Shown: positions 37,193 through 50,610, counted from the first letter of the stretch. The stretch is 64,000 bases of DNA from Deltaproteobacteria bacterium (GCA_020848905.1 JADLHG010000003.1:62001-126000), one strand, 5' to 3'. The notes: a model not told the origin generated them from the letters alone. Numbers and translations are program-made.

Positions 37193-38389
37193 TCAGCGAC
37201 TTCCGGCTCGCCAGGCGCGCTCGATGCTGGGCCGGAAGCGCAGAAACTGGACGTAGGCTGGGCCCTCGGTCGAGAGGGCAGCCTTCACGAGACCGTGGAG
37301 ATACCCCATGTGGAGGAGCTGGTCCTCCGGGTCGAGCTCCCCCTTTCTACCCCGGTCCTCCGCCAGCACCCCGACGTGGTCCCAGCTGCGGGGGCTGCCG
37401 TTGAAGCCATAATAGTCGATGAGCATCAGGTCTCCGGGCCGGACCTCCTCCCCGAAACGCAAACGAACCCTCTCCCCCTTCCGGGGGCCGTCGGCCAGAA
37501 ACAGCCCATCCTCCTTCAGCAGCAGCCGAGGGGTCACCGGCCGGCTGTAGGCCTTGAGACCCAGGGCCGAGGTGTACGGCACCCGCGCCCCGGCCCGCCG
37601 GGCGGCCCCTACGATCACGTCGGCGCAGTCCGCCCCCTGGTAGAGCTCGGTCTGGTGCTTGCTGGCCGCCACCCCGGCGCTGCCAAAGACGTTCGGCACG
37701 TTGAAGTACGAGGTCAGGTGGCCCGGCAGGTCATCTCCCGCGCGAAAGCTCACCCGCATCACCGCCGGCGAGAGGCCGCCCCGCTCCTGTGCCTCGAGGC
37801 CGGGGGACGACACCTCGCTCCCGGCGATGAGGACCACGGCCTGGAACCGCATGGTGCCCAGCCCCCCGTGCGCGGCGAGCTTCGCATGGCTGGGTGCGGC
37901 GCGGCGGACCTCCAGCACCGCTCCCCGGGCGCCGGCGATGAGCGTGCGTCGGTATTCCAGGCGGTCGTACCCGAGCCAGACGCCGTGGCGAGGGCCGAAG
38001 AGGACCGAGTTGGAGTAGGCCGGGTTCCCCTCGTTGGGGGGACGAAGCGCGAGGTGGTGAAGCTCGGGCTCGACGCGATACCAGGAGATGCGCAGTGGGC
38101 CGAGCTCCTCGAGGGGCAGCGCCCGCCGGAGGGGCCCGCCGGGGACGAGGCGCAGGCGGGACGCCGCCGCATAGAGGCGCCCCTGTCGGCCGCTCCCCCG
38201 CTCGAGGACGAGCTGCAGCCGGACGAGCTCTCCGAGGCGGGCCTGGACGGGGCCGGGACCGGGCGGGCGTTCCGCGTAGGTCGCGACCAGGTGCGCGCGC
38301 CACTCGGCCGCGCGGGCCGTCGACGCGCAGAGGCAGCCCGCAACGCCGACAGCGAGAAGACCGAGGGAGCGAAGGCCGGCGCGCTTCAC
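37193..38389 (-). CDS. Secreted protein with NlpC/P60-like features
   Basis: 398 residues from a GTG start; signal peptide ending STARAAEW. The second half carries a papain-like arrangement: LYQGADCADVIVGAARRAG (candidate nucleophile Cys), then PGDLMLIDYYGFNGSPRSWDHVGVLAED (candidate His) and LLHMGYLHG. NlpC/P60-type amidases show the same Cys...GDLv...HVG order. The N-terminal 200 residues are beta-rich and unassigned. It is downstream of, and in the same direction as, the nuo operon, 141 nt after nuoN, so read-through is possible but not required. Confidence 0.6.
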   Translation of the reverse strand: MKRAGLRSLGLLAVGVAGCLCASTARAAEWRAHLVATYAERPPGPGPVQARLGELVRLQLVLERGSGRQGRLYAAASRLRLVPGGPLRRALPLEELGPLRISWYRVEPELHHLALRPPNEGNPAYSNSVLFGPRHGVWLGYDRLEYRRTLIAGARGAVLEVRRAAPSHAKLAAHGGLGTMRFQAVVLIAGSEVSSPGLEAQERGGLSPAVMRVSFRAGDDLPGHLTSYFNVPNVFGSAGVAASKHQTELYQGADCADVIVGAARRAGARVPYTSALGLKAYSRPVTPRLLLKEDGLFLADGPRKGERVRLRFGEEVRPGDLMLIDYYGFNGSPRSWDHVGVLAEDRGRKGELDPEDQLLHMGYLHGLVKAALSTEGPAYVQFLRFRPSIERAWRAGSR

Positions 38390-38530
38390 GAGGACACGAG
38401 CTGCGGCGCCATCGAGGCCATCGAGATCGATCTACGCCGCGCGGGGGGAGAAGCTGCCCAGCTGACGGCGGAGATCGCGCGAGGAGACCCGCGCGACGGT
38501 GCCCCGCCCGCGCGGTCACTTCGCGGAAGG

Positions 38531-40012
38531 TCAGGGCAGCGCGAGGAGGGAACGGGCCGCCCAGTCGAGGGAGGGCCCGGGAACGAGTCCGAGCAGGAGC
38601 ACCAGGATCGCCGCGCAAACGATGGCGGTCACGGCCTGCCCCGAGCGGAGCGGCGCCGAACCGGCATCCCCCTGCCCCTCCCGGAAGTACATGGCCACGA
38701 CGGGACGCAGGTAGTAGTAGATGCTGACCACGCTGTTGAGCGCCCCGATGATGACGAGCCAAAAGAGGCTCGGGTGCTCGAGCGCCGCGCGAAAGACGTA
38801 GAGCTTGGCGAAGAAGCCCGCCGTCGGCGGCACGCCGCCGAGGGAGAGCAGAAAGATCGTCATGGCCAAAGCCGCCGCAGGTCGCCGCGAGCCGAGCCCC
38901 GCCCAATCCTCGAGCTGAACGCCCTCGTTCCCCTCGCGCCCGAGCCAGGCCACAACGCCGAAGGCGCCGACCGTCGTGAGCGAGTACGAGAGCAGGTAGT
39001 AGAGCAAGGGCCCCGGGCTCTGCGGCACCACCGTGAGCGTGACCACGCCGAGGAGCAGGTAGCCGGCGTGCGAAACCGACGAGAAGGCCAGCATGCGCTT
39101 GATGTTCGTCTGCCGGAGCGCCGCCAGGTTTCCCACGATCATCGTGAGCATCGAGAGCGTCCAGAAGATGTTCACCCAGCCCGCCGAGCCGTAGACCAGC
39201 CCGTCGGCGCCGAAGGTCCCGCGCACGAGACGCAGGAGCAGGCCGAAGCCCGCCGCCTTCACCGCCGCCGCCATGAAGCCGGTCACCGGCGTCGGCGCCC
39301 CCTCGTAGGCGTCGGGGGTCCACATGTGGAACGGCACCAGCGAGACCTTGAAGGCCATCGCCCCGAGGACCAGGAACATCCCCATCACAAAGAGCGGGTT
39401 CGTCCCCTCGCCGTAGGCCTTGCGGGCGATCGCCGCGAGGTTCGTCGTCCCCGTCACGCCGTAGAGGAGCGCAACCCCGTAGAGGAGGATCGCCGACGCC
39501 ACCGCGCCCATGACGAAGTACTTGAGACCCGCCTCGGCGCTCTTGCGCTTCTCGGCCCACCCGGCGGCGAGCGCGTAGACGCCGAGGGACATGGTCTCGA
39601 GCCCGATGAGCAGGGTCACGAAGTCCGCCGCGTGCACGAGCAGCATCATCCCCACCAGGCTCAGGAGCACGAGCGCGTAGTACTCGCCTTCCGCGAGCCG
39701 ATGCTCGTCGAGGTAGCCCGACGAGACGAGGATCGTCAGCCCCGTGGCCACGAGGAAGATGAGATCGAGAAAGAGGCTGAAGCGGTCGACGACCAGCATC
39801 CCGCCGAAGAGCTCGGTGGCGGGCGTCGCGTGCTCGACCCAGGACCAGGCCGTCACGCCGAGCGCCAGGAGCAGACCGAAGAGCGAGAGCGGCCCGAGGC
39901 GCGAGGCCTTCACGGGACCGAGCGCGCTCGCCAGCAGCACGAGGCAGGCCCAGCCGAAGACGAAGATCAGCGGCAAGAGGTGCAGGAAGTCCGCGGGGCG
40001 GAGCGCGTTCAT
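38531..40012 (-). CDS. nuoN: NADH-quinone oxidoreductase subunit N
   Basis: 493 residues, about 14 membrane helices, one of the three antiporter-like proton-pumping subunits of complex I. Signatures: LLIGLETMSLGVYALAA (conserved Glu), AGLKYFVMGAVASAILLYG (conserved Lys), FKVSLVPFHMWTPDAYEGAPTPVTGF (Lys and family motif) and KRMLAFSSVSHAGYLLLG. The length is normal. The ATG overlaps the nuoM stop by 4 nt. Last gene of the nuoEFJKLMN unit. Confidence 0.96.
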   Translation of the reverse strand: MNALRPADFLHLLPLIFVFGWACLVLLASALGPVKASRLGPLSLFGLLLALGVTAWSWVEHATPATELFGGMLVVDRFSLFLDLIFLVATGLTILVSSGYLDEHRLAEGEYYALVLLSLVGMMLLVHAADFVTLLIGLETMSLGVYALAAGWAEKRKSAEAGLKYFVMGAVASAILLYGVALLYGVTGTTNLAAIARKAYGEGTNPLFVMGMFLVLGAMAFKVSLVPFHMWTPDAYEGAPTPVTGFMAAAVKAAGFGLLLRLVRGTFGADGLVYGSAGWVNIFWTLSMLTMIVGNLAALRQTNIKRMLAFSSVSHAGYLLLGVVTLTVVPQSPGPLLYYLLSYSLTTVGAFGVVAWLGREGNEGVQLEDWAGLGSRRPAAALAMTIFLLSLGGVPPTAGFFAKLYVFRAALEHPSLFWLVIIGALNSVVSIYYYLRPVVAMYFREGQGDAGSAPLRSGQAVTAIVCAAILVLLLGLVPGPSLDWAARSLLALP

Positions 40013-41690
40013 CGCACACCTCCCGCGGCGGCCCGGGCGCCGGTTGCAGCCGGGGTCCCAGCCGGCGCTGCGGGGGCGGGAACCACCGGCCGCGGCGGAA
40101 TCGCCTTACCCCGGTACGAGAGCTCCTTCACCACCTTGGGCGGACCATCCACGTTCGCCTCGGAGGCGGCGTACTTGACCTTGTACTCCTTGAGGAAGAG
40201 GTTCACCGCCGGCTCCACGCGCGTGAGAAAGGGCTTCGGATAGAGGCCCATCCAGAAGATGAAGACCAGCAGCGGCACGAAGGTCCAGACCTCGCGCGTC
40301 GAGACGTCCGGCAGGTCCGCGTTCTTGGGCTGCGTGATCGGCCCAAGCATGAGCTTCTGGAAAAGATGCAAGAGGTACACCGCACCGAGCACCACGCCGA
40401 GCGCCGCGATGGCCGTCATGATCCGCGAGTGCACGATAAGCGACGGCAGGTCTGCCTGCGCCATCTGCTGCTCGTGCGTGAAGCTCCCGACCAGGATCAG
40501 GAACTCGCCGACGAAGCCGTTCAGCCCGGGGAGCCCCGCCGAGGCGAGCATCACCACCATGAAGAGGCCGGCGAAGACGGGCATCCGGCGCCAGAGCCCG
40601 CCGAACTGATCCAGCCGGTGCGTGTGCCGTCGGTCGTAGAGCACGCCGATGGCGAGGAAGAGCCCACCGGTCGAGAGGCCGTGGCCGATCATCTGGTAGA
40701 CGCCGCCACCGACTCCGCTGACGGTCAAGGACATGAGGCCGAGGACCACGAAGCCGAGGTGGCTCACCGACGAGTAGGCGACGAGCTTCTTGGCGTCGTC
40801 CTGGGCGTAGGCCACGAGCGCGCCGTAGACGATCCCCACCACCGCGAGGATCGACAGGTACGGTCCGAAGGCGGCGGCGGCCCAGGGGAAGAGGGCCATC
40901 GAGTAGCGCAGGATGCCGTAGGTACCGAGCTTGAGCAGCACCCCGGCGAGGATCACCGAGCCCGCCGTCGGCGCCTGGGTGTGCGCGTCGGGGAGCCAGG
41001 TGTGCAGCGGGAAGAGCGGCACCTTGATCGCGAAGGCCAGCGTGAAGGCCGCGAAGAGCAGGAGCTGCGCCTCCTGGCCCCACACGCTCTGGCTCAGCAC
41101 CATGTAGTCGAAGGTGTAGTCCCCCGTGGCGCGGCCGTGCGTGATGTACATGTAGAGGATGGCGACCAGCATCAGCAGCGAGCCGACCATCGTGTAGATC
41201 ACGAACTTGATCGCGGCGTAGATCTTCTGACCGTGGCCCCAGATGCCGATGATGAGGTACATCGGCACCAGCATCACCTCCCAGAAGACGTAGAAGAGGA
41301 AGAGGTCGAGCGCCATGAAGGCCCCGAGCATGCCGAGCTCGAGGATGAGCAAGCTCACCATCAGCTCGCGCACCTTGTCCTGGATCGACTTGTAGGTGCA
41401 GAGGATCACCACCGGTGTGAGGAAGGTGGTGAGCATCACCAGCCAGAGGCTGATCCCGTCGATCCCGACGTGGAAGTTGATCCCCCAGGTCTTGATCCAC
41501 GGGAAGTTGAGCTCGAACTGCATCTCGCCCATCGTCGGGCGGAAGCCTGCCGGCAGGCCGAGCGAGACCGCGAAGGTGGCGAGGCTGAAGAAGAGGCCGA
41601 GGTTGCGCGCCTGCTGCGGCTCGTCCTTCGGCAGGAGCATCAGCGCGAGCGCCCCGACGAGCGGGATGGCCAGGATCACGGTGAGCAGCA

Positions 41691-41691
<1 letters not shown>
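40009..41691 (-). CDS. nuoM: NADH-quinone oxidoreductase subunit M
   Basis: 560 residues, about 14 membrane helices, antiporter-like proton-pumping subunit. Signatures: FYVFWEVMLVPMYLIIG (conserved Glu), KFVIYTMVGSLLMLVA (Lys), IKVPLFPLHTWLPDAHTQAPT (Lys) and KKLVAYSSVSHLGFVVLG. The C-terminal 50 residues are an Ala/Pro-rich cytosolic or periplasmic tail longer than usual. Its ATG overlaps the nuoL stop by one nucleotide. Confidence 0.96.
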
Positions 41692-44060
<2,369 letters not shown>

Positions 44061-44076
44061 CGGGGGCTCGCCGCGT

Positions 44077-44379
44077 CTAGTGCTTCATGAGGGTTATTTC
44101 GTCGACGTTGACCGTCTTGCGCGTGCGGAAGATGGACACGACGATCGCCAGGCCCACCGCGGCCTCGGCGGCCGCCAGCGCGACGATCAGAAAAACCAGG
44201 CCGTGCCCCGCCACGTCGCCGCGGGCGCGGGCGAAGGCGATGATCGTGAGGTTCACCGCGTTCAGCAGGAGCTCGATGGACATCAGCACGACGAGCAGGT
44301 CGCGTCGCACGAGCACGCCCACGAGCCCGATGCCGAAGAGGGCCGCGGCCCAGACGAGCACTTCGTTGAGCGGGATCAT
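44077..44379 (-). CDS. nuoK: NADH-quinone oxidoreductase subunit K
   Basis: 100 residues, three membrane helices. The two buried glutamates for proton transfer are visible in LMSIELLLNAVNLT and LAAAEAAVGLAI. Normal length. It starts directly after the nuoJ stop with no gap. Confidence 0.96.
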   Translation of the reverse strand: MIPLNEVLVWAAALFGIGLVGVLVRRDLLVVLMSIELLLNAVNLTIIAFARARGDVAGHGLVFLIVALAAAEAAVGLAIVVSIFRTRKTVNVDEITLMKH

Positions 44380-45071
44380 CTAGACCCCCTTTCGCTCGGG
44401 CGGCTGGCCCGGTTCGCGAGTCGGGCGGCGCGTGATCATCACCGCCCCGACGATGGCCACGAGGAGCAGGATCGAGATCGCCTCGAAGGGGAGCAGGTAT
44501 TCGTTGAAGAGGAGCTTGCCGACGCTGCGCACGTCCCCGAAGCCGTCGGGCACGGTCGCCGCCGGTCCGAGCTTGGCGGTCTTGAGCAGCGGGATGAGGC
44601 GCATGAGAAGGATCGCGACGGCCACGATGCCGAGGCCCTTCGACAGGCGGCCGCGCCCGAAGCCGAGCTCCTCGCGGTCCCGGTGTCCGACGGACATCAC
44701 CACGAAGACGAAGAGCACCATGATCGCCCCGGCGTAGACCAGCACCTGGATCGCTGCGAGGAAGGTGGCGTGCAGCATCAGGAAGAGGCCGCCGATGCAG
44801 AAGAGCGTGCCCACGAGGCAGAGCGAGGCGACGACCGGGTTGTGCGAGAGGACCATGGCGGCCGCCGCGACCAGGGTGAGGGCGGCCAGGGCGCGGAAGC
44901 CCCAGAGCACGAGGTCGAGCCCCGCGGGTTCGGCCCCCTGGGCCACGTAGGTCGCGTCCTGGGCCAGCGCGGTGCCGCCCAGAAGGAGGCCGAGGGCGAG
45001 CACGAGGAGCCCGGCCAGCGCGGGGAGTTTCCAGGCGACGGCGGGGTGCGAGCGAGGTCGGTCGGGCTGGT

Positions 45072-45075
<4 letters not shown>
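44380..45075 (-). CDS. nuoJ: NADH-quinone oxidoreductase subunit J
   Basis: 231 residues from the ATG at 45075, which overlaps the nuoF stop (ATGA). Five core membrane helices with VYAGAIMVLFVFVVMSVG, the conserved third-helix pi-bulge region of NuoJ. An extra hydrophobic segment sits at residues about 17-37 (LAGLLVLALGLLLGGTALAQ), resembling a signal peptide or sixth helix that is absent from E. coli NuoJ. It could be cleaved or add a helix. Confidence 0.93.
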
Positions 45076-46375
<1,300 letters not shown>

Positions 46376-46379
<4 letters not shown>

Positions 46380-46882
46380 GCCTTGGGCCGCGACGGCGGT
46401 TGTTTCCCCTCGCGCAGGGCGTCCACGAGGGCGTCCACCGTCTCCGGGGTGACGGGCTCGTAATAGCGATCGTTGATCTGCACTGCCGGGGCCCCTCCGC
46501 AGGCCGCCAGGCACTCCACCTCGGCGAGGGTGAAGAGCCCGTCGGGGGTGGTCTCGCCGCACCGGATGCCGAGCTTGCGCTCGAAGGCTCCGAGGGTGTC
46601 GTACCCACCGCAGAGCATGCAGCTCACGTTGGTACAGACCTGCACGTGGTACTTCCCCACGGGCTTCTGGTTGTACATCGTGTAGAAGGTCACCACGCCG
46701 TAGACGTGCGACGCCGGCAGGTCGAGCGTGGCCGCGACGAGCGCCTGCGCGTCGGGCCCCACGTGGCCGAACTCCTCCTGGGCGAGCCAGAGGAGCGGCA
46801 AGCAGGCCGCCATCTTGTTCGGGTAGCGGGCGAGGATCTTGGCGATCCGCGCCTGGGCTTGCGGAGTGAAGGTAAGGGCCAT
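46376..46882 (-). CDS. nuoE: NADH-quinone oxidoreductase subunit E (2Fe-2S)
   Basis: 168 residues, thioredoxin-like 2Fe-2S subunit. Cluster ligands: VQVCTNVSCML (first pair) and VECLAACGGAP (second pair). VYGVVTFYTMYN is the conserved helix-strand block before them. First gene of the operon. A promoter with perfect TTGACA lies 54-82 nt upstream. No clear Shine-Dalgarno site precedes the ATG. Confidence 0.95.
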
Positions 46883-46935
46883 GTTCGCCGGTTCGAGCCT
46901 TTTAACTAGCGGAAAATGCTACGCGCGACGGCGCA

Positions 46936-46964
46936 ACGGTAGGGAAGGACGCGCGCCGTGTCAA
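46936..46964 (-). promoter_or_regulatory. nuoEFJKLMN promoter
   Basis: On the minus strand TTGACA (46964-46959), a 17-nt spacer and TACCGT (46941-46936). The leader would be about 45 nt. Confidence 0.6.
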
Positions 46965-47016
46965 GGGCATTGGGCCTCTTGATGCCCGGGTGTACTTGCG
47001 CCACATTCGCGACGGC

Positions 47017-48207
47017 ATGACCCCGCCTTCCCGCCGCTGGCTCGTCCTCGTGAGCTACATGCTGGTGGCCGCGCTGAGCCAGGCGCTTTGGCTCAACTTC
47101 GCGCCGCTCCTGTCCCTGGTGCAGAAGACCTACGGGGTGAGCGAGCTCGTGGCCAGCACCCTGGTCATGGTCTTTCCCCTGCTCTACGTGCTGGTCTCGG
47201 TGCCGGCCGGGACGCTGACCGACCGGAAAGGCTATCGCTTCACCATCGGGCTCGGCGCGGTGCTGATGGCGCTCTGCTCCGCGCTGCGAATCTACGATCG
47301 AAGCTTCGCCGCGCTTCTGGCCGGCCAGATCGGCGTCGCCCTGGCGCAGCCGCTGGTGGTCAACGGAATCACGAAGCTCGTGGCCGACTGGTTCGAGGAG
47401 CGGCAGGGGGCCCTGGCCACCGGGCTCGGCACCATGGGCATGTTCTTGGGCATGGCCGCGGGGATGGCCGCCACGCCCCCACTAGTGGAGGCGCTCGGGC
47501 TGCGAGGCGCGATGATCGCCTTCACCGGGGCGAGCGTCGCCGTGGCGGGCCTCTTCCTCGCGCTCGTGCGGCCGAACCCGCGCGGCCCGGCCGCGGCGTC
47601 GAGCGACACGGCACCCCGCGGGATGCGCCAGCTCCTTCGCGACCGGGACCTGCTCCTCGTCTGCCTGCTGGGCTTCGTGGGGCTCGGCTTCTTCAACGGC
47701 CTGACCACCTGGCTCGAGCAGATCCTGGCACCCAACGGGGTGAGCGCCGTGGACGCCGGCATGGTAGGCGGGATGCTCGTGATCGGCGGCATCGTCGGCG
47801 CGGTGGTGATTCCGGCCCTGTCGGACCGCTTTCGTCGACGCAAGCCCTTCGTCCTGCTCTGCACCGCCGTCGCGCTGGCCACGGTCTACCCGCTCTGCGC
47901 GAGCGGCCACTACGCGACGCTCCTCGTGCTGGCCGCGCTCCTCGGCTTCTTCTTCCTGCCGGCCTACGCCCTGCTCCTCGAGATGTCGGCCGAGCTCGCG
48001 GGCCCCGCGCAGGCCGGCTCCGCGACGGGGCTCCTCATGCTGGCGGGAAACGCGGGCGGCGTGGCGGTGATCGTTTCCATGCAGGCGGTCAAAGGCGACG
48101 CCCCCACCTATCGGGCGGCGGTCTTCCTGCTGCTCGGCCTGCTCGCGACCGGACTTCTGGTCGCGGCGCTGGTCCGCGAGACGTACCGCAGGCGGACGGC
48201 GGAGTGA
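47017..48207 (+). CDS. MFS transporter, FLVCR-like
   Basis: 396 residues from the ATG at 47017; a GTG nine codons upstream is the alternative. Twelve membrane helices in two bundles of six. The loop VSVPAGTLTDRKGYRFTIG is the MFS motif A, and the N-terminal half (NFAPLLSLVQKTYGVSE, WFEERQGALATGLGTMG) resembles the FLVCR/nitrate-nitrite-like carriers of haem, choline or organic ions. The substrate is not predictable. It diverges from the nuo operon. A weak promoter (TTGATG, 17 nt, CACATT, ending at 47007) would give a leader of only a few nucleotides. Confidence 0.85.
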   Translation: MTPPSRRWLVLVSYMLVAALSQALWLNFAPLLSLVQKTYGVSELVASTLVMVFPLLYVLVSVPAGTLTDRKGYRFTIGLGAVLMALCSALRIYDRSFAALLAGQIGVALAQPLVVNGITKLVADWFEERQGALATGLGTMGMFLGMAAGMAATPPLVEALGLRGAMIAFTGASVAVAGLFLALVRPNPRGPAAASSDTAPRGMRQLLRDRDLLLVCLLGFVGLGFFNGLTTWLEQILAPNGVSAVDAGMVGGMLVIGGIVGAVVIPALSDRFRRRKPFVLLCTAVALATVYPLCASGHYATLLVLAALLGFFFLPAYALLLEMSAELAGPAQAGSATGLLMLAGNAGGVAVIVSMQAVKGDAPTYRAAVFLLLGLLATGLLVAALVRETYRRRTAE

Positions 48208-48240
48208 GCTCGCATACGTCGCGCACGGTGCGCGACAACC

Positions 48241-49053
48241 TCAGGGGAGCAGAGGCCGCAGCGCGTGCGTGTCGAGCTGGACCTCTTCCTCGACGTCGAT
48301 GCCGAGCCCGCCACCGGTCCAGCCCGTGCCACCCGCCTCGCCGCGCACCGCGCGGTCGAAGAGCGGACGCGGCACGCAGAAGGCCACCGTGGGCCCGGCG
48401 GCGCCGAAGGGGTGAAAGGCGTCGGCGAGGCTGAGCGCGAAGGAGGTGAAGCCGTCGGTGGAGGCCACGTCTCCCTCGGCGCGCGCGGGAAGCTGGCGAT
48501 AGAGGCGCAGCGTATCGACCGGGCCGACCTCGGCGCGAACCTCGCGCCCGGCCCCCGCGTGCCCCACGCAGGTCTTGGCGAGCGCGAGCGACCGCCCGGT
48601 TGCGAGCTGTGCCGCCGCGTCCTCGAAACGAAGGAGATCCACCACGGCGCAGCCGTCCACCGTCGGCTGACGACGGAAGGCCAGGTGGCGCGGAGTGACG
48701 AGCACCTCCTGGTAGCCGGCCGGGCCGAAGGGCATGAGCTCCGCGAGACGGCCGATCACCGCACGCTGGGCCTCGGTGACCAGCGCCAGCGCGGCCTGAC
48801 CCTGGGGGAGCGGCGCGCCGCGGCCGAGGAGCCAGGGACGAAAGCAGCCCTCGGGCCCGACCTTGATCCGGTCGACGGAGAAGGGGGCGGGAGCGAGCGT
48901 GGGGACGGGGGTAGGCGCGGGGGCAAGCGCAAGCGTTGGCGCGACCACCGGGGCCCGCTTCGGTCTCGAGGTGCCGGCCCGGCGCCCGGCGTCCGAGGAC
49001 CCCGCGACGAGCAGCAGCGAGAGAACGAGAAGGATGGATTGCCGCGCGGCCAC
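48241..49053 (-). CDS. Secreted protein of unknown function
   Basis: 270 residues from a GTG start without a clear ribosome site. A signal peptide (SILLVLSLLLVAGSSDAG) and a Pro/Ala/Thr-rich spacer of about 30 residues lead to a globular domain with three Cys and a Gly-rich end (GGTGWTGGGLGIDVEEE). I recognise no family. It converges on the MFS gene, 33 nt apart. Coding is supported by the consistent GC3 pattern and the signal peptide. Confidence 0.65.
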   Translation of the reverse strand: MAARQSILLVLSLLLVAGSSDAGRRAGTSRPKRAPVVAPTLALAPAPTPVPTLAPAPFSVDRIKVGPEGCFRPWLLGRGAPLPQGQAALALVTEAQRAVIGRLAELMPFGPAGYQEVLVTPRHLAFRRQPTVDGCAVVDLLRFEDAAAQLATGRSLALAKTCVGHAGAGREVRAEVGPVDTLRLYRQLPARAEGDVASTDGFTSFALSLADAFHPFGAAGPTVAFCVPRPLFDRAVRGEAGGTGWTGGGLGIDVEEEVQLDTHALRPLLP

Positions 49054-49203
49054 CGGGTAGCTGACAGCAACCCGCGTGCCACGAGCAGGGCCTTTGATAC
49101 CGAGGCCTTACCGCATCCGCCGGAAGGCGGGGGGCACCGAGGCTCGGAGGGGTTCGACTCAAACGGCCTTGGCGGGAGCCACACCCGCGCCTATGCTGCG
49201 CGC

Positions 49204-49569
49204 ATGCCGGCGCGCACGGTCCTCGGAACGATCCTCCTCGGCGGGCTAATGCTCGGCGCGGGCGGGTGCGACTCGAGCCGCGACTGGGATTGCCGGGTCG
49301 CGGTGCGCGCGCTCGTGAACGCCAAAGGTGCCGGCGAAGAGCGAAACGCGCTGGAGAAGGTGCTGACCTTCGGGCCCTACGCCCTCACCGAGATCGAACA
49401 GGAGCTCCACGCGGCCCCGGCCGAGGCGCGAAGCCGGCTCCTCGAGGCGCTCGCGCGCATCGGAAGCCGCGACGCGCTGCCGCTCGCCCGCTTCGTGAGC
49501 TACTGGGACCAGGAACCTACGATCCGGCGGCAGGCGGCCGAGGTCGCGAAACGACTGGCCCGGCAGTAG
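49204..49569 (+). CDS. Small HEAT-like lipoprotein
   Basis: 121 residues. Lipoprotein signal ending MLGAGGC. The mature part is helical with HEAT-like repeats (LEKVLTFGPYALTEIEQEL, then RSRLLEALARIGSRDALPLARF). The frame is open far upstream, but only this ATG gives a signal peptide. It converges on the Cys-rich lipoprotein, 22 nt apart. Confidence 0.7.
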   Translation: MPARTVLGTILLGGLMLGAGGCDSSRDWDCRVAVRALVNAKGAGEERNALEKVLTFGPYALTEIEQELHAAPAEARSRLLEALARIGSRDALPLARFVSYWDQEPTIRRQAAEVAKRLARQ

Positions 49570-49591
49570 TCGCCTCCGGCGCGACGCGCCG

Positions 49592-49867
49592 CTACTTGCA
49601 GGCGGAGTTCGGCACGCAGTACGCCGCGTTGTAGCCGGGGACCTGCACGCAGGTCTCGTCGCTCGAGGCGCAGGACCCGCCCGCCATGCAGTTCCCGCCG
49701 GCGCAGACCGCCGGAGTGGCCCCCGACGCGCACTGCACCTTCAGGCAGAGCGAGGAGGCGCACTTCTTCGCCCCCTCCTCGGTGAGCTCGCAGGCGGCGC
49801 CAGCGCCCTTCTTGCCGCAACCGGCGAGGAGAAGACCCAGGAGCAGAGCGGGAAGCAGGTAGCGCAT
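49592..49867 (-). CDS. Small Cys-rich lipoprotein
   Basis: 91 residues. Lipobox LLLAGC. Ten cysteines follow in the 72-residue mature domain (ACELTEEGAKKC, SSLCLKVQC, VCAGGNC, SCASSDETC, YCVPNSAC), presumably five disulfides. Similar Cys-rich modules are common in myxobacterial secreted proteins. GAGG seven nucleotides before the ATG sets the start. Function unknown. Confidence 0.8.
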   Translation of the reverse strand: MRYLLPALLLGLLLAGCGKKGAGAACELTEEGAKKCASSLCLKVQCASGATPAVCAGGNCMAGGSCASSDETCVQVPGYNAAYCVPNSACK

Positions 49868-49897
49868 GCGATTCCCTCGATAGCGCGAAGCGGCAGA

Positions 49898-49927
49898 ACT
49901 ATAGAGCGGGCCGGGGCGCACGGACAA
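49898..49927 (-). promoter_or_regulatory. Promoter of the Cys-rich lipoprotein gene
   Basis: On the minus strand TTGTCC (49927-49922), an 18-nt spacer and TATAGT (49903-49898), 30 nt upstream of the ATG. Confidence 0.5.
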
Positions 49928-49951
49928 GGGATCCATGCCCCACGGAACCCC

Positions 49952-49960
49952 TGCTATAGT
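49952..49960 (+). promoter_or_regulatory. Extended -10 promoter, leaderless start at 49967
   Basis: TGCTATAGT (TG-n-TATAGT) is followed by 6 nt and the GTG start codon. No -35 of note is present. Confidence 0.5.
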
Positions 49961-49966
49961 TCGCGG

Positions 49967-50431
49967 GTGACGCGAGCCTTGCCCTGCGGCCTCTACCGCA
50001 CCACCGAAGCGATCGAAGAAACCGTCCCGGCCGGCGTGCTGGTCTACTACCACAACCACGGCGACCCGGGCCCCGGCGTCTACCTCCCGAGGGGCTGGAA
50101 GAACAACCGCGCTCTCTTTCACGAGCACGGCACCACCGTCCCCGACGCGCGCTACGCCGAGACGCTCGAGCCGCTCGCCGCGGAGGGGCTCTACCGCGTC
50201 CGCGAGCCCTTCTACTGCTGCGAGCAGCGCTGCCAGTACTTCGAGGAGGAGCTGCTCGTGCAGCTCGGCTACAACGGGCAGGCGCAGGCCATCCTCTTCA
50301 CCCCCGAGCTGGTGGATGGTGCGCTGGCGATCCCGGCCACGGGGACGATCGTGGACCGCACCCGCCTCGCGAAGCTCGCGGCGCTGAAGGTCCCGGCCAG
50401 CCGCGCGCCCGAGCCGGAGCACCTGCAGTAG
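49967..50431 (+). CDS. Small cytosolic protein of unknown function
   Basis: 154 residues, GTG start placed 6 nt after an extended -10 box. No signal peptide or membrane helix. Aromatic- and His-rich start (VLVYYHNHGDPG, HEHGTTVP) and a Cys cluster FYCCEQRCQYF that could bind metal. I do not recognise it. The last codons coincide with one copy of a 15-bp direct repeat found again 1.1 kb downstream. Confidence 0.7.
   Translation: MTRALPCGLYRTTEAIEETVPAGVLVYYHNHGDPGPGVYLPRGWKNNRALFHEHGTTVPDARYAETLEPLAAEGLYRVREPFYCCEQRCQYFEEELLVQLGYNGQAQAILFTPELVDGALAIPATGTIVDRTRLAKLAALKVPASRAPEPEHLQ
50416..50430 (+). repeat. 15-bp direct repeat, left copy
   Basis: GGAGCACCTGCAGTA, at the 3' end of the preceding gene. 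The right copy is at 51538-51552. The enclosed 1.1 kb carries the sigma54-dependent small gene and a toxin-antitoxin remnant. Confidence 0.7.
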
Positions 50432-50595
50432 CGAGAAGCACCCCGATCGCGGCGGCGGAGCCCTCGCGGGTCCTGCCACCTCTGCAACCGATGCGCATCA
50501 CCCCCGACCGCCAGGCCAGGCCGCAGGCGCCACGGCGCGCTCCTGGAAGACGCATCCAAGCTCCCGTAAACGCTCCGGACGACGATTTGGATACG

Positions 50596-50610
50596 TGGCA
50601 CTCCCCTTGC
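50596..50610 (+). promoter_or_regulatory. Sigma54 (-24/-12) promoter
   Basis: TGGCAC (50596-50601), N5, TTGC (50607-50610), a near-perfect match to the TGGCAC-N5-TTGC consensus. The predicted start is about 50622, with a 36-nt leader before the gene at 50659. Confidence 0.75.

Noticed and set aside
37295-40243. 982-codon open frame on the + strand
   Set aside because: It is antisense to nuoN and the NlpC-like gene. Its composition (runs of Arg, Glu, His, Gly) is what GC-rich antisense frames give.
48265-49203. Extension of the HEAT-like lipoprotein frame
   Set aside because: It would be antisense to the secreted protein at 48241-49053 and would bury the lipoprotein signal peptide.
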